Assembly (NCBI GenBank): GCA_016763915.1 | Contig: JAESSX010000197.1 | Location: forward strand, 1 to 5,160 | Source: Rhodospirillales bacterium | GTDB taxonomy: Bacteria; Pseudomonadota; Alphaproteobacteria; Rhodospirillales_A; Casp-alpha2 | Length of the DNA: 5,160 nucleotides | Direction: 5' to 3' | In this document: one piece after another, positions 4,739 to 5,160 of the stretch | How positions within the stretch are numbered: position 1 is the stretch's first letter | How the letters are laid out: the number at the start of each line of letters is the position of its first letter | Program-made: the position numbers and the translations under genes | Notes under the pieces: generated by a model | The model's database searches: none | What the model saw: only the letters and a program-made list of their open reading frames with translations | What the model was told of the DNA's origin: nothing

Positions 4739-5160
4739 TTACGCATCGAGGGGATAGTCCCGATACACCGAGTACCGCGCGCCGCCGTGGCCGAGGCGGC
4801 TTTCGAACAGCGTGAAATATTCGACCGTGAAGGGCGGGGCCTGAAACCAGGCGTGGGTTTCCAGGTAAAGCCCTGCCGCCCTGGCGCCGCCCTTTTTCAT
4901 CCGCGCCAGCGTCACGTGCGGGGTGAATTTGCGGTGCTCCGGCTCCAGCCCTAAACGCACCAGCGCCGATTCGATGCGGTCGCGCAGGGCGGACACGGCG
5001 TCCGGTTGTTCCACCCCGGCCCACACCGAGTGAACCCGGCTGCGCCGCGCGAAGGTCCCCAGCCCCGCGAGCGTCACATCGAACCGCGGCCCCGTCACCG
5101 ATTGCAGGGCCAGCTCGATATCCCGTTCGACCCCGCCGGTAACGTCGCCGATAAAGCGCA
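4739..5160 (-). CDS. thpR: RNA 2',3'-cyclic phosphodiesterase (2'-5' RNA ligase family), N-terminus beyond window
   Basis: Member of the 2H phosphoesterase superfamily. Family members hydrolyse 2',3'-cyclic phosphate ends of RNA to 2'-phosphate and can ligate tRNA halves with 2'-5' bonds in vitro. The visible part begins RFIGDVTGGVERDIELAL and continues through FDVTLAGLGTF and VHSVWAGVE to the second catalytic HxT in FTPHVTLARM. It ends with FTLFESRL and YSVYRDYPLDA before the TAA at 4739-4741. The first HxT motif normally lies just before RFIG and so falls just outside the right edge; about 140 residues remain of the usual 175-190. A GTG at 5098 is in frame, but family sequence continues upstream of it to the edge, so it is not the start. 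The gene is convergent with the M23 peptidase gene, 8 bases apart, with no room for a terminator between them. Confidence 0.9.
   Translation of the reverse strand, partial: RFIGDVTGGVERDIELALQSVTGPRFDVTLAGLGTFARRSRVHSVWAGVEQPDAVSALRDRIESALVRLGLEPEHRKFTPHVTLARMKKGGARAAGLYLETHAWFQAPPFTVEYFTLFESRLGHGGARYSVYRDYPLDA

Noticed and set aside
4023..5024. 333-codon open frame on the minus strand across the peptidase and thpR genes
   Set aside because: It is antisense to the M23 gene and out of frame with thpR, whose motifs are clear. The composition is that of a shadow frame.

Overview
The window is GC-rich (about 60% by eye) with strong GCC/GGC/CTG codon preference. It is densely packed with short intergenic gaps and some TTG starts. 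Together with protein families typical of the group (EgtB, CobB, a fructosamine-kinase homologue, ThpR), this suggests a proteobacterial chromosome, most likely an alphaproteobacterium of the Rhodospirillales type. That placement is inference from composition and protein style. No mobile element, tRNA, rRNA or CRISPR array was seen.

Layout. Positions 1-1942 (minus strand) hold a cobB-like sirtuin deacylase followed 60 bases later by egtB, the ergothioneine sulfoxide synthase. The egtB reading frame is broken by a one-base frameshift between about 545 and 615, and its C-terminus lies off the left edge. A 103-base divergent intergenic region (1943-2045) carries a plausible promoter for the plus strand. 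Positions 2046-3399 (plus) hold a two-gene operon: a low-molecular-weight protein-tyrosine-phosphatase with a TTG start, and a fructosamine/ribulosamine-3-kinase homologue. Positions 3400-3857 are a 458-base non-coding stretch with three imperfect tandem 10-mers, a C9 tract, a nonamer direct repeat and a small hairpin over the next gene's Shine-Dalgarno. Positions 3858-4730 (plus) encode a secreted M23 metallopeptidase. It converges, 8 bases apart, with thpR (RNA 2',3'-cyclic phosphodiesterase, minus), whose N-terminus lies off the right edge.

How the genes work together. The phosphatase and kinase fit a known protein-deglycation route: ribulosamine-5-phosphate is dephosphorylated, then phosphorylated on O3, which makes the adduct fall off. 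Beside them are a lysine deacylase and a thiol-antioxidant synthase, so the left two thirds of the window reads as a protein-damage and lysine-adduct cluster. This common theme is inference from gene content. The most notable departures from the families are the egtB frameshift and the loss of the near-invariant Asp of the sirtuin QNID motif (here QNIV). A P-loop cysteine in the kinase matches the redox-switch cysteine described in eukaryotic homologues. No clearly new multi-gene system was found.
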